Below, piece by piece: positions 24,400 to 36,126 of a stretch of DNA of 64,000 bases. Source of the stretch: Piper betle (Eukaryota > Streptophyta > Magnoliopsida > Piperales > Piperaceae); contig JAURVB010013857.1 of the NCBI GenBank assembly GCA_033002965.1, positions 85,681 to 149,680 of the forward strand, written 5' to 3'. The translations under genes were made by a program, and so were the position numbers. Each line of letters opens with the position of its first letter. Within the stretch, counting starts at the first letter, position 1. The notes under the pieces are model-generated. The model saw only the letters and a list, made by a program, of their open reading frames with translations, was not told where the DNA came from and ran no database searches.

Positions 24400-27300
24400 A
24401 ATCCAACTTTCAGTAGTGTTGCAAACTCCATCTTTCAATTTGTAACAATATTGACCAAGTCTAAACAATATTTAAACTTGATTGCAGTTACCACTTTTGT
24501 CAACATATCAGCAGGGTTCTCAATGGTCAGAATCTTCTGCATTATGACTCCACCTTCTTTTAGAAACTCTTGTACAAAATGATATCGAACATCGATGTGT
24601 TGTAAACCTGATTCTTTGCTAAATGAATAACACTCTAGCTATTACAATGCACTTTGATGTGCTTCTGTTCCAATCCTAGTTCACCAAGCAACCCTTGAAG
24701 CCAAATTGCCTCCTTTACAGCCTCTGTAATTGCCATATACTCTGCCTGTGTAATAGACAAAGCCACTGTTAACTATAAGGTGGACTTCCAATTAACTGGT
24801 GCTTTTGCAAAAGTAAACACATAACCAGTAGTTGTTTGTCGCTTGTCCAAATCACTGGTGTAGTCAGAATCACAATACCCAACTACATACTGACCATCTT
24901 TATCATCCTGCTGAAATACTAATCCAACATCTAAGGTATTCAGAATATACCATAGAATCCATTTCATAGCTTGCCAATGCTCCTTTCTAGGATCATGCAT
25001 ATACCTGCTCACAACCCCAACTGCCTGTGCAATATCTAGCCTTGAACAAACTATTGCATACATCAAGCTACCAACAACACTTGCATATGATACTTTTGCC
25101 ATGTACTCCCGTTCTGCATCATTCTTTGGTGACATGGAAGCACTAGCTTGAAATGAGGAGCAAGTGGTGTACTAACTGGTTTTGACTTCTCATTTATGCC
25201 AAAACGTTTTAGTACCTTCCTCAGATATTCTTTCTGAGACAAACAAAGCCTCCCTAATTTCCTATCTCTGGATATCTCCATGCCGAGAATCTTCTTTGCT
25301 TCACCAAGATCCTTCATCTCAAACTCCCTATTCAATTGAATCTTTAACTTCTCTATTTTTGTCTGACTCTTGGAAGCTATCAACATATCATCAACATAAG
25401 GAAGAAGATATATATAGGATCCATCTTGTAGCTTGCGCAAGTATACACAGTGGTCATATTTGCTTCTCGAGTACTTTTGCCTTATCATGAACTTGTCAAA
25501 TCACTTGTACCACTGCCTCGAAGATTGCTTCAATCCATATAGCGATTTGTCTAATTTGCACACCATCTTTTCTTTTCCAGCAACTTTGAATCCATCTCGG
25601 CTGAGACATATAGATTTCCTCTTCTAAATCTCCATGTAAAAATGCAGTTTTTACATCCAGTCTGAACTAGTTCCAAATCAAACTATGCCACCAAAGCCAA
25701 TAAAATTTTGATGGAGGAATGCTTTACAACTGGAGAAAATACTTCATTATAATCAACTCCCTCCTTCTGAGTGTAGCCTTTAGCCACCAATCTTGCTTTG
25801 TAGCGAACATTATCCTTGTCAAGAAATCCATCTTTCTTTGCATATACCCATTTGCACCCAATTGCCTTCTTTCCCTTCGGAAGACTAGCTAGTTTCCATG
25901 TCTGATTCTTTTGAAGGGACTGCATTTCTTCCTTCATGGCAATCCTCCACTTTTCTTGTTCTGAACTTTGAACTGCTTCATTATAAGTGGCAGGAACATC
26001 ATCAGTTGCAATTGGTGATGTAGAAGAGACCATATCAGCATAGTGGGCAGGTTGTCTAATGGTTCTCTTTCCCTTCCTTTGTACAATTGATTCATGTTGA
26101 TGTGGAGGTTCTTGGGTCTGAACCTCTTCTTCATTTGACTCTTCTTCTACCATAGGAGAGTCATCATCAGTTTCTGCATCTGCTGGGATAATTCTGTTGC
26201 CATCAAACTCCACCTGTTTGGGAGTACCATCTGTCTGCTTCATATTTTCAGAAGTCACCTTTCTCAACATGGTAGATTCATCAAAGGTAACATCCTTGCT
26301 GAAGATTACTTTCTTTGTTTCTGGACACCAAAGACGATAGCCTTTCACACCAGAGGTGATCCCCATAAATATTGCCTTCTTTGCTCTTGGATCCAGCTTT
26401 GACTCCTTAACATGGTAATATGTAGTGGAACCAAACACATGTAAGGAATTATAATCTGTAGCAGGCTTTCCAGACCATTTCTCCAATGGAGTTTTACCAC
26501 CAATAGCAGTAGATGGTAAATGATTAATAAGGTGACAAGCATATACCAAAGCCTCAGCCCAAAATTCTTTGCCCAACCCAGCATTGGACAGCATACACCG
26601 AACCTTCTCCAGCAAGGTTCGATTCATTCACTCTGCCACCCCATTCTGTTGTGGTGTATTTCTGACAGTGAAGTGTCTGACAATACCTTCATCTTCACAG
26701 ACCTTTTGAAATGGATCATTTTTGAATTCTCCACCATTGTCTGTACGAAGACGTTTGACTCTTCTGCCTGTTTGAGTCTCCACCATCTTTTTCCATTTCA
26801 GGAAAATTCCCAACACTTCATCCTTCGTCTTCATCGTATACACCCAAATTCTCCGGGAAAAATCATCAACAAGGGAAACATAATAGTGTTTACCTCCCAA
26901 TGAAGTTGTCTTAGAAGGCCCCCACACATCTGAGTGAACATAATCCAAAATACCCTCAGTATCATGGATTGTTGTACCAAATTTCACCCTTGTTTTCTTC
27001 CCTTTGATACAGTGCTCGCAAAAATCTATTTTGCAAGCCTGAGCTCCTTTTAATAATCCTTGATCTATCAATAGTTTCAAGGATTTTTCTCCAGCATGCC
27101 CCAAGCGCATATGCCATAACCTGGTTGCTTCTGACTCCTGATCATCAGTAGGAGTTGTTGTCACTGCTACTTCCCCAACAATTGTACTACCCATAAAGTA
27201 ATACACATTGTTTCTTCTTCGGATCCCCTTCATTATCACAAGTGCACCAGAGATGATCCTCATTATCCCATCTTTCACCCTCACTTCGAAACCTTTTGAC

Positions 27301-28445
27301 TCTAAGGTTCCCACAGAGATGAGATTCTTCATCAAATCTGGCACATAATGAACACCAGTTAAGATTCTGGTTGATCCATCATGATTCCTCAAGTGAATTG
27401 AACCAACTCCATATGTGACAAGAGGGGCATTATTTGCTGTGTAGACAATTCCACCCTTTAGTTCTTTAAAATCAAAGAACCATTCTCGATTGGGCGTCAT
27501 ATGATGGCTACAAGCAGAATCTAGCAACCATGAACTAGAATTGCTGGTTGATGGTGTGGCAGCAATTGAAAGATCTGAATCTGCATCATCACACTCAGCT
27601 ACATTAGCAGCAGCCTTTTCCTTCTCAGGTTTGCCTTTGTTTTTTAGCTTGGGACAATCTTTCTTCCAATGCCCTTTTCCTCGACAAAAGGCACATTCAT
27701 CTTTACTTAGTCTGGACTTTGACTTCGACCTTCCCCTTCTTCCTTTGTTCTGACTCTGTGAACGGCCTCTATTCACAACAAGAGCTTCTGCTTCTGCACT
27801 TGTGTTTTCTTGCTTTTCTTTCTTTCTTAATTCATAACTATACAAGGCAGCAGTTACTTCACTGAGAGACACAACAGCCTTCCCATGAAGTAGAGTAGTT
27901 TCAAGAAACTCAAATTCATGAGGAAGTGATCCCAACAACATCAGAGCCAGATCTTCATCATCAAAAGTCACGTCCATATTCATCAAATCAGTTACCAGCT
28001 GATTGAAGCTAGTAATATGATCATTCAGAGAGGTACCAGGAACATAATTGAAGCGAAACAATCTCTTTTTCATATAGAGCTTGTTCTGACTGCTTTTCTT
28101 CAAGAATTTCTCCTCCAGTGCCTTCCACAATTTACTTGCAGAAGTTTCTTTAGAAAATGCATACTTCTACTCTCTAGAAAGACATGTTTGAATGGTACCA
28201 CATGCCAATCTATTTATTGTCTTCCATTCTTTCTCCTCAACATCATCTGGTTTCTCTTCTTCAATGGCAATGTCTAGACCCTGTTGAAAGAGGGCATCCA
28301 AAACCTCACTTTGCCACATGCCGAAATGACCGGTACCATCAAAAATCTCCACTGCAAATCTTGCATTTGTCACAGCAGTTCTTGCCAAAATTGAAGATGA
28401 AGAAGCTGTTAACTTCGATGTGGATTCTTTTGTGTTGTCTGCCAT
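24400..28445 (-). pseudogene. Copia gag-pol polyprotein, disabled
   Basis: A continuous gag-pol order is readable from MADNTKEST at 28445. It comprises gag (UBN2-type), zinc knuckle CAFCRGKGHWKKDC (about 27695-27654), aspartic protease DSACSHHM (about 27520), pre-integrase WHMRLGHAG and CEHC, integrase core with HSDVWGP and TDNGGEF, and the block ending QQNGVAE. RT follows, with YVDDM at about 25398, then RNase H with CDSDYTSD and, in broken frame, QAEYMAI. The longest open pieces are 28130-26628 and 26627-25683. Breaks include in-frame stops at 28167, 26628 and about 25683, then frameshifts in the region before RT and further stops after 24773. Motif order IN-RT-RH defines Ty1/Copia. Wording is closest to Tnt1/Tork-type elements. 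Confidence 0.93.
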
Positions 28446-28480
28446 TTCTGCTACAAATTCTATTTAATAGCTATCGATGT

Positions 28481-28662
28481 GGAATGCCAACTAGCCCAAG
28501 GAAAATTTTTCTGATGTGGAAGATCAGCGTAAGCTGCAACCACAGAGCATACTAAAATAAACCTGGAGCTCGGAATGCCAACTAGCCCAAGGAAAATTTT
28601 TTCTGATGTGGAAGATCAGCATAAGCCGCAACCACAGAGCATACTAAAATAAACCTTGCTCT
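28481..28662 (-). repeat. 91-bp tandem duplication in the Copia leader
   Basis: The block beginning 'ggaatgccaactagccc' at 28481 recurs at 28572 with few changes. It lies between the primer site and the gag start, in the untranslated leader. Confidence 0.85.
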
Positions 28663-28669
28663 GATGCCA
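28659..28669 (-). other. Copia primer-binding site
   Basis: On the minus strand TGGCATCAGAGC follows the 5' LTR after two bases. It differs from the canonical initiator Met-tRNA site TGGTATCAGAGC by one base. Confidence 0.8.
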
Positions 28670-28671
28670 AT

Positions 28672-29188
28672 TGTTGTGCATAGTAGGGTAATGTCCCTAA
28701 ATATAACTAGTGCACTTTGAAATAGGGTTAATGTCCACTAAAGATAACTAGTTCACTTTGAGAACTATTATCTAAGTGACTAGCGTGAAAATAATTGTAC
28801 TAAAAAATCACCCCAAGAGCCAAGATAAAATTCCCAGGAAAGTGTGGTGGGATACTAATCCGCTTAAAAACCAACTCCTAGACAGAAATTTTATCAAGAC
28901 AAGTAATTTTAATAGCACAATAATTAACAACAACTATACCCAACAATAGCTATTAAATAGACATAAAAAAGAACACTAGAATTTAACGAGGCTTACGTCC
29001 TCAGACACTACAAAAATAATATTTCAATAATCAAAGAAATATTACAAAAGAGAGAAAGAACAGAATTGCCAATAGAAGAAGAGAAGGGATTTTGGGATAA
29101 GTTAAACCAAAGGGGGAGGAGTCCTTTTATAGGGAGAGGACTCCTCCCATATCCCAACAATTCCGCTGCGGGATTTTGTCATACAACA
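28672..29188 (-). repeat. Copia LTR (5' LTR in element orientation)
   Basis: This is the partner of 23842-24360, with the same TGTTG/CAACA termini. Confidence 0.93.
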
Positions 29189-31113
29189 GGTCGTGTCATG
29201 GTGGACAGGCGAGCGGAAGCAGGTCTGCCACTCAAGAGGGTGACACCGTAGTGGACCGCGCGATGGGCGGTGGTGCGAGAGGGTGAGGAGTGGCGGTGGG
29301 AGGGGCAGGTGGGCAATGGCGGACCACAACGGCAGCAACGACAGCATGCATGGCAGCTCAGGGTGGGAGACAGCATGGGCCGCCGAGGCTCCGTACATGT
29401 GGCCGGGTGCGGAGGTAAGCAGTGGTCAATAGGCGAAATGTAAAGACCGTCAAAAATAAAAATAAAAATTGGACGGGGACGCTGTTCGGGAAGGACCGAA
29501 CGCGATCTAAGAAGGACCGAACGCGGTCTGAAAAGGACCAAACATGTTATACTCTTTACCCGGTTAATTATTTACCCATTTTATTATTTACTCGGTTAAA
29601 TGAAATATGGGTCTAGGGGTTTTTTCACGTACCCTAGCTATCATTTTCATTTTTGTAAATTTGAAAGAGGACGTCATTTTTCACATACGGGTGTAGGGGC
29701 GTCTTTTTCACCTTAGCCACCTAGTTCTCCTCTTCCTTCCCAGTGTTTCTTCCTTGCTGGGGTATCCTTCCTATCTCCCTCTTCTTAATTTTCTTGCATA
29801 CATATTTTTAATTGATAGTAAACTTGTTAATCATGAGGATTAAAGTTTAAACTCAACAAGAAAGAAACTAAACACGACTGTTGGCCGATGAGTCCCCTGT
29901 TTCGGCAAGATGGGCAAGCACAGGCAAAGTTTTGTCGGGAATTGGTGGCGACGGTCATTCTGACGTCGGAAGATGATCCTACTCTCTTCGTTGATCAGTA
30001 TGTGGTCAATCTCATGTGTGTGGATGTCGGCCTGGGGTGGTAAATGGCCCAAAACAGAAGACGGCGGCAAAAACAGAGGCGATGGCGGTGGGTGAAGAAA
30101 TCCGGCCGTCTTGGGCGGCGATGGATTCCAATCTAGCTGGGAGAGGTCGATAGGGGGTTGAGGGTTTCAAGGCGACCACCCAATTGAGGTGGCGACGCTC
30201 GCTGGCGGTGGAATCGGTGACGCAAGCATGCCTCTAGGCGGGCGATGCAGGCGTCGCCACAGCTAGAAGGCCGCCGGAGTTGGAGTTGGCCGGGGCAACA
30301 CTGCAACAGCTTGGCAGGGCTGGGCGGCGATGATTGACGGTGCCCGGAGATGATCGCCAGCGGCGGCTAGAGGGTGGTTGTTGTCGGGAATAGGGGATGG
30401 CGCCGGGGAAGAAGAAGAAGAAGAAAATTACCTTGGGTGGCAAACTTCTAAATAATGCTTGACTCGACACAGCTCGAGTTAAATAATAATACCAACCCGT
30501 AAATAACACCCGACTCGATACCGACTCGAGTTAAAAATAATACAAACTCATAATAAATCATTAAAAATAATCATTTTAATGGGTTATTGGTAATGTTACT
30601 AAACTAATTAATTATTGTATGAAAATTTATTATCTCAAAAGAAAATATACTAATAATAATAATTAAATACTTGTTTATGAATTAATAATTACTTTATTAT
30701 TTGTTAAGTGTTAATCATGATTTAGATAATTAATTTAAAATGTAACGTAGGACTTAAATAATTATGTCACATGAATAATTAATTATCTCACTGGATTTGT
30801 TGATTATTTAATATTTAATATTTTTGAAAATGATATATATATATATATATAATTAGTCATTTAGTTACATGCATTTCTACTCGAATAAAATTATACTTAT
30901 GTATAATTTTATGTCCTCGTTCAGATTAGGATCATTGGTCGCAGCTGCAAGTTTGAAATATCCAGGTCTGTATAACTATTTAAAATATTGTATTTTCCCT
31001 TGTGGACAACCTGGTCAGCCTGAGCCTAAATTCGACCACCATGCACCGAGTGCAACCGGGGTTAAGGAATTGACTCAGTCCAACATGGGCTACGCCCTTC
31101 ATAATCCAATAAT

Positions 31114-31880
31114 GGACATGTCAGAAAGGACCTGACAGCCCATAGTACAATAAATTGGACATGGTGGATTGGACTCACCAGCCAATTATGGATATGGTGG
31201 ATTGGACTCATCAGCCGATAACGGACATGGTGGATTGGACTCACCAGCAGGTAATGGACATGATGGACTGACCCATCAGCCAATAAATTGGACATGGCAG
31301 ATTGGACTTGCCAGCTAATTACGAACATGGTGGATTGGACTCACCAGCCGATAACGGACATGGCGAATTGGACTTGCCGAGCTGGTAATGGACATGATGG
31401 ACTAATCCATCAGCCAATAAATTGGACATGGCGGATTGGACTCGCCAGCCAATTACAGACATGGTGGATTGGACTCACCAGGCGATAACAGACATTGCGG
31501 ATTGGACTCACCAGCCAATAATGGACATGATGGACTAACCCATCAGCCAATAAATTGGACATGGTGGATTGGACTCGCCAGCCAATTAAAGACATGGTGG
31601 ATTGGACTCACCAACCGATAACGGACATGGCGGATTGGACTCGCCAGCCGGTAATAGACATGATGGACTGTCCCATCAGCCAATTATGGACATGGTGGAT
31701 TGGACTTGCCAGCCAATTACGGACATGGTGGATTGGACTCACCAGCTGATAATGGACATGATGGACTAACCCATCAGCCAATAGATGGACATGGTGGACT
31801 GACCCATCAGCTAACTAATGGACATGATGGATTGAACCATCAGTCGACTAATGGACATGTTGGAATGATCACAACAGCAA
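31114..31880 (+). repeat. Hairpin minisatellite array, about 33-bp monomers
   Basis: About 23 monomers of the form 'ggacatgNNGGN..ggact..CCNNca-gcc-(9 nt)' run head to tail. Nearly every one is an imperfect inverted repeat with a 7-9 nt loop. Stem sequences vary between monomers but usually remain paired. Examples are TGTCAG 31119-31124 with CTGACA 31132-31137; TGGTG 31162-31166 with CACCA 31176-31180; TGATGG 31261-31266 with CCATCA 31273-31278; TGGCA 31295-31299 with TGCCA 31309-31313; TGGCG 31429-31433 with CGCCA 31443-31447; and TGTTG 31858-31862 with CAACA 31872-31876. Open frames here are by-products of the period. Confidence 0.92.
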
Positions 31881-31968
31881 ATATTATAGAAAATGATAAG
31901 GGCTTTATGGACTTGTTTTATTTAATTATACGGCTTAGTGTTTAATTACTAACGCGGAGTTGCCTCCG

Positions 31969-32090
31969 CAGGTTGGCAGCTGGAACTAAAGACTAAGAGA
32001 CGACTGGGTGGTTCGTCTACCAACTCAGGTGGCTGGAACTAAAGACTAAGAGACGACTGGGTGGTTTGTCTACCAACTCAGGTGGTGAAC
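31969..32090 (+). repeat. Short direct repeat, about 58 bp x 2
   Basis: The block 'ggctggaactaaagact' through 'ccaactcaggt' occurs twice in tandem. The copy at 14689-16672 has only one, in reverse orientation. Confidence 0.85.
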
Positions 32091-33301
32091 AGATAATTAG
32101 CGGACTTCTTTTTTTACTTTTCTTGTGTTATAAATGTGTCTATGGGAAACGGTCTAAGACTATGGGATAATTATTTCATACATTGTCACTTGAAATATAA
32201 GTTCTTTTGAGTTTGAAATGCTAGATTTTTTGCTTTCATATTATTCATATAACCTTTTAAGTAACACCCGGTCCAGTTAGGAATGGTCGTTATAGGGTTA
32301 GTTTTGTTAAATTTTGAGTAACACCTGGCCAGCAAGGCTCACAATATTGTGAAACATGGCAGGTCGTTATACGAATGGGGGCAGAAGTGGGACAATGGCC
32401 GACGGGTGGGGGCGGCCGGCCACTGCCGACGACAACAGCAGCCAAGGCAGAGGGTGGCTTGCATGGTAGCGGCAAGTGGTGCATGGCGGCAGCCAGGAGG
32501 GTGGCAGCCAACGCAGGACGGTGGGGCCGCCAGAGCACCCCGCACGTGGCTAGCAGCTTGCGGCCTACGCCTCCCTGTTCTTAGGAACACACGACATGGC
32601 CCTTAAATGGGTTGCATGCGCAGACCAAATTTTGACGACCAGCTTATTTTTTAAAAAAAAATTCACCTAAATAAGAGGCTATTTTTGGTCCAAATGGTGT
32701 TAATAGTGACTAATTAAATTGTCACAAAAATATTCGTTGGCTATTTCGTGGCTTAATTAAAAAAAGATATACACTAATTTTTTTATGGTTAATTTTTTAT
32801 GTCATCAATTTTTCGTCAAAAAATGGTGGCTATTTGGTGACTAATAAAATTGTCACAAAAATATTCAATGGCAAATCGGTGACTAATTCAAAAAATAAGA
32901 TGACCTCGATTTTTTGATGGTTCATTTTTTGTGTTATCAATTTTGCCATAAAAAACAGTGGCTATTTGGTGACTAATTAATTTTCTTCGAAATATTTGAT
33001 GGCAATATAGTGATTGATTTAAAAAAAATAAGACACCAATTTTTTGGTGTCTAATTTTTAGTGTTGTCAATTTTGACATTGAAAAATGGTGGCTATTCAA
33101 TGGCTAATTAAATTGTCATCAAAATATTCGACGATAGTTCAATGATTGATTTGAAAAAAGATGACACCAATTTTTTGATGATTATTCCATGACAAATTAT
33201 TTTGTTACCAACATTCGATGACAATTTGAGGGCAAATTTTGTCACCAAAATTTGCGTTGATAAAATTATGGTAACAAAAGGCTCATTTTTTACTAGTGAA
33301 C

Positions 33302-33725
33302 CAATACAAAATTTCTTTTGTCTTATATGTCATTTCCATGTAAGTTTTCTTATTTACTTTGTAATTGTTTTACTTGCACTTATCACACTCAATACTCTTC
33401 TAGTTGACTTGTTCGTTGGAGTAAATTGAGCGATCAAGTTTAAATTAATTAAAACTCTTACCTGATTTGATTTGTTCCCAAAACATGAGGCCTTAATTGA
33501 TTTAGATTTGATTGGTTTATTTGTTCTTTTAAAGGGTTGTTAGGGCTAGTTGTAATTAATTCAATCACTAAGCTTAGTTTGATATATTCACTTAAACATG
33601 TGACATGAATCACTTAGAATTTGATCTGATTAGTGCTATTTCTCTTATGTGATTTAATTATTTAAGACTTCCATGTATCACTTCTAGATCATCAGTCTAC
33701 ATAGGGGTGCTAAGAATTAGTGGGA
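33302..33725. other. AT-rich sequence, nothing recognised
   Basis: This lies between the CACTA right end and the long inverted repeat. No gene or element end was seen. Confidence 0.5.
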
Positions 33726-34890
33726 TTGTTAAGTGTTTAAAATATATAATATTTACCCATGTTTTTAATATGATTTTGTACTTCCCGAGTAAAAACATTA
33801 TTAATTAGGTGATATTTCACATTTTATTCTAGTTAACTAATATTTTACGATATTTGCTTAAATTTGGAGTTTTAATGTAGAAAAAGACAAATTGAACTTT
33901 GAAATTGAAAAGTCATTTGATACCGATGTTCCCGCTTTAGAGAATCCCAAGTTTCCATACGGGGTCGACCAACAACTTCATCTTCCTCGGTGCAAGTCCT
34001 GAACCATAATTTGGCATCCTGCGTAAGTACATGCTAGCCATTGAAACTTGTCTATCTTCAGGTATGTTTGGTCACATGGTTATTATGAGGAGTTCACAAA
34101 GCTCGATGAGGATGGATGTACATTGTTTTAGCTGTATTTGAGTATGTCGAAGAGTTGAAAATTTGAATGGACATCATAATCAATTTGAAGCTAAAGAAAT
34201 ATACATCCAAAATCTAATAAAACCTCATGATCTAAGATATAGGTGATCAATCTATTCTTAGCATTTAGAACATGATAATTCAAATAATCTGATTGAATAA
34301 AAAAGTTGAAATAAATTCAATTAAATCATGTTAAGTTCCTTTCTTCTCTAGAACGGAAATAAAATATTACTCCATAATAAAAATAGAAAATAATATAAAG
34401 AAAAACTACTTTTTATTATGAAAAAAAAAGAATTCAAAAACTAAAACTACTTCTTTCACTACACTCTGAAACCAAGAGATGAAATATCCTCAACAACAAA
34501 TGACCACCCCTTTATATATAAGATGAGATGGCTACAAAATACATGAATTGAAGGAGGTTTCTTACAAATCAATGTATTCAAATTGATTAAGATCTCCATT
34601 CAATTTCTAACTCCTCGACATACTCAAATGCAGCCAAAGCAATGTACATCCATCCTCATTGAGCTTTATGAACTCCTTGTAGTAACCATTGGGTGACTAT
34701 GACTTTTCAATTCGAAAACTTAATTTGTCTTTTTCTGCATTAAAACTCTATAATTAAGTATATCTTATAAAATATTAATTAACTAGAATAAAAAGAGAAA
34801 TATCACGTAATTAATAATATTTATACTCAGGAAGTACAAAATCATATTAAAAATATGAGTAAATATTGTTTACTTTAAACACTTAACAAA
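33726..34890. repeat. Long imperfect inverted repeat (potential foldback hairpin)
   Basis: The left arm (33726-34187) and right arm (about 34577-34890) are reverse complements with moderate divergence. Matching landmarks are 'gttaagtgtttaaa', 'atattattaatta.gtgatatttc', 'aaaaagacaaatt', 'gatggatgtacattg' and 'gagtatgtcga'. The left arm carries about 140 extra bases (near 33920-34070). The loop is about 390 bp. It could be a foldback transposon or two inverted insertions. I saw no terminal TSD. Confidence 0.75.
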
Positions 34891-36077
34891 TATCTAATTA
34901 GTTTAATTTATGATCTAAATTAATTATCTCCACTATTAGTGGCCCTTTTAGTGTGTATGCACACCGTCAACCGATCAGTCACTAGTAGGGTTGGGCATGT
35001 GGATGCCCCAATGACCGAGTCCGACTTACCTTCAAATCATTTGTGATCGATTTTGATCAACTAATTATGACTGAATATATGTAAACTAAAGATAGACATA
35101 TCTTTGTCTGATCAAATGACTTACCAAGCGATAAAAAAAACATAGATTAATGATATTAATGATGTTATAAAAGCTGATTACTAAAGTGTCACACAAACTT
35201 ATTTAACCTAAGGAACATCAATCTTAGGATTTGAATTTTACTATGGTAATATAACATTTATTTATTCAAATAATTTTTAAAAATAGTAATTCTATTTTTT
35301 TGTTAATTAACATGGGAGAAACTATAAATTTTTTGTAAAAAAATATTGCTTGTATTGATTAGATATTAATCTTTTGTAAGAAATATATGTAATCTATTAT
35401 CTAAGAAAATATCCAACAATATAATGGAATGAAAGCAATATTTAATTTTTGATTGTGTCCGACTATAGTCACTTTTAAAAAAAAATTTAACCATGGACAA
35501 CCAACTTTTTGCTCACCCTATATTGAATAGTCGTTGACAATGTCTTTGTCTGATGCTTGAGGGACCAACAGCACCCGTAGTCATTAGATAATGTGCTTTG
35601 TGTGGTGCTTGCATATATGTACATGCATGCAATTAAGTCCCATCTCCACTTGATGTGGTGCTGGTAAGAAAGCATAAAACTTCATAAAAGTAATTATTAA
35701 ACTTCATATTAAAATTTTTTTCTCTAACAAATCGCACGAAAAAAATAAGAAAACAACTATTTTTTATTTTGATCTTTTCTTTTCTTTTCTTTTTCTCATA
35801 TTTGCTTTCTTTTACTTTTTCTCTTATTTTCCTTCATTTCCTTGCAAACCTAACCGACCATCCTATAATTCATGATTTTCATATAAAACGGGAAGCTTTG
35901 TACGGGTAAAGGGTGGCGGGTAATTGACCTGTATGGGCAAGCAACGAGGTCGCCTGCTGCCAAAATTCATGGGTAGCAAGGGACGTCCTAAAGGCTGCAA
36001 CCAGAAGTCAAGGGTTGTAAGTGTGTGTAAAGAAAGATGCAGGGAAAGTAATGGGAACTAATGATGATTGTATGTTT

Positions 36078-36080
<3 letters not shown>
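34891..36080. other. Intergenic sequence, nothing recognised
   Basis: AT-rich and non-coding as far as I can see. A pyrimidine-rich 'cttttctttt' stretch lies near 35775-35830. Confidence 0.45.

Positions 36081-36124
<44 letters not shown>
36081..36124. repeat. TA microsatellite
   Basis: An uninterrupted (TA)22 tract. It forms the left border of the GC-rich insertion. Confidence 0.98.

Positions 36125-36126
<2 letters not shown>

Larger units (their letters stand above)
23842..29188 (-). mobile_element. Ty1/Copia LTR retrotransposon (Tnt1/Tork-like), complete but dead
   Basis: Two LTRs of about 518 bp bound an internal region with primer site, gag-pol remnant and polypurine tract in the right order on the minus strand. 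LTR termini are TGTTG...CAACA. The LTRs differ by scattered substitutions and small indels, so the insertion is not recent. The flanking five bases are GGCTG and GGTCG, which do not match exactly, so the TSD is decayed or ends are shifted. It sits inside the GC-rich part of the CACTA element. Confidence 0.93.
29439..32371 (-). mobile_element. Solo LTR, TGTAAYGACC family, carrying the minisatellite
   Basis: On the minus strand it starts TATAACGACCTGCC at 32371, like TGTAACGACCTGCC at 58343, and ends GGTCTTTACA at 29439. Flanking five bases are CGAAA (29434-29438) and CGAAT (32372-32376), a TSD with one change. It contains an arm matching 14689-14963, a 'ttggtagac...ccacc...gtcgtctcttagtc' direct repeat (about 31970-32095), the hairpin minisatellite, and a GC-rich block near 30070-30430. 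That block and its flank resemble the chromovirus LTRs at 39770 and 49520 ('ctcgagt...gactcg'). No internal domain is present. Confidence 0.62.
23451..33298. mobile_element. Non-autonomous CACTA transposon hosting nested retroelements
   Basis: The left end reads CACCAATAAAAAAATGTC. The right end, read inward, is CACTAGTAAAAAATGAGCC. Together they form imperfect inverted CACTA-type termini. The flanking 3-bp duplication is AAC at 23448-23450 and 33299-33301, the TSD size of CACTA elements. Subterminal sequence on both sides is full of related 'ttgtcaccaaaatttt', 'ggtgactaatt' and 'tggcaa' repeats. Removing the nested Copia (23842-29188) and solo LTR (29439-32371) leaves about 1.57 kb with a GC-rich centre and no transposase. 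Confidence 0.78.

Noticed and set aside
23837..29193. Perfect 5-bp TSD for the Copia element
   Set aside because: Flanks read GGCTG and GGTCG, which do not match.
31288..31749. Long frames with DWT.QPI repeats
   Set aside because: They arise from the near-triplet period of the satellite; no start context or non-repetitive domain.
31114..31880. Regular repeats of about 33 bp resembling a CRISPR array
   Set aside because: Monomers are head to tail without unique spacers, the context is a plant LTR, and there are no cas genes.
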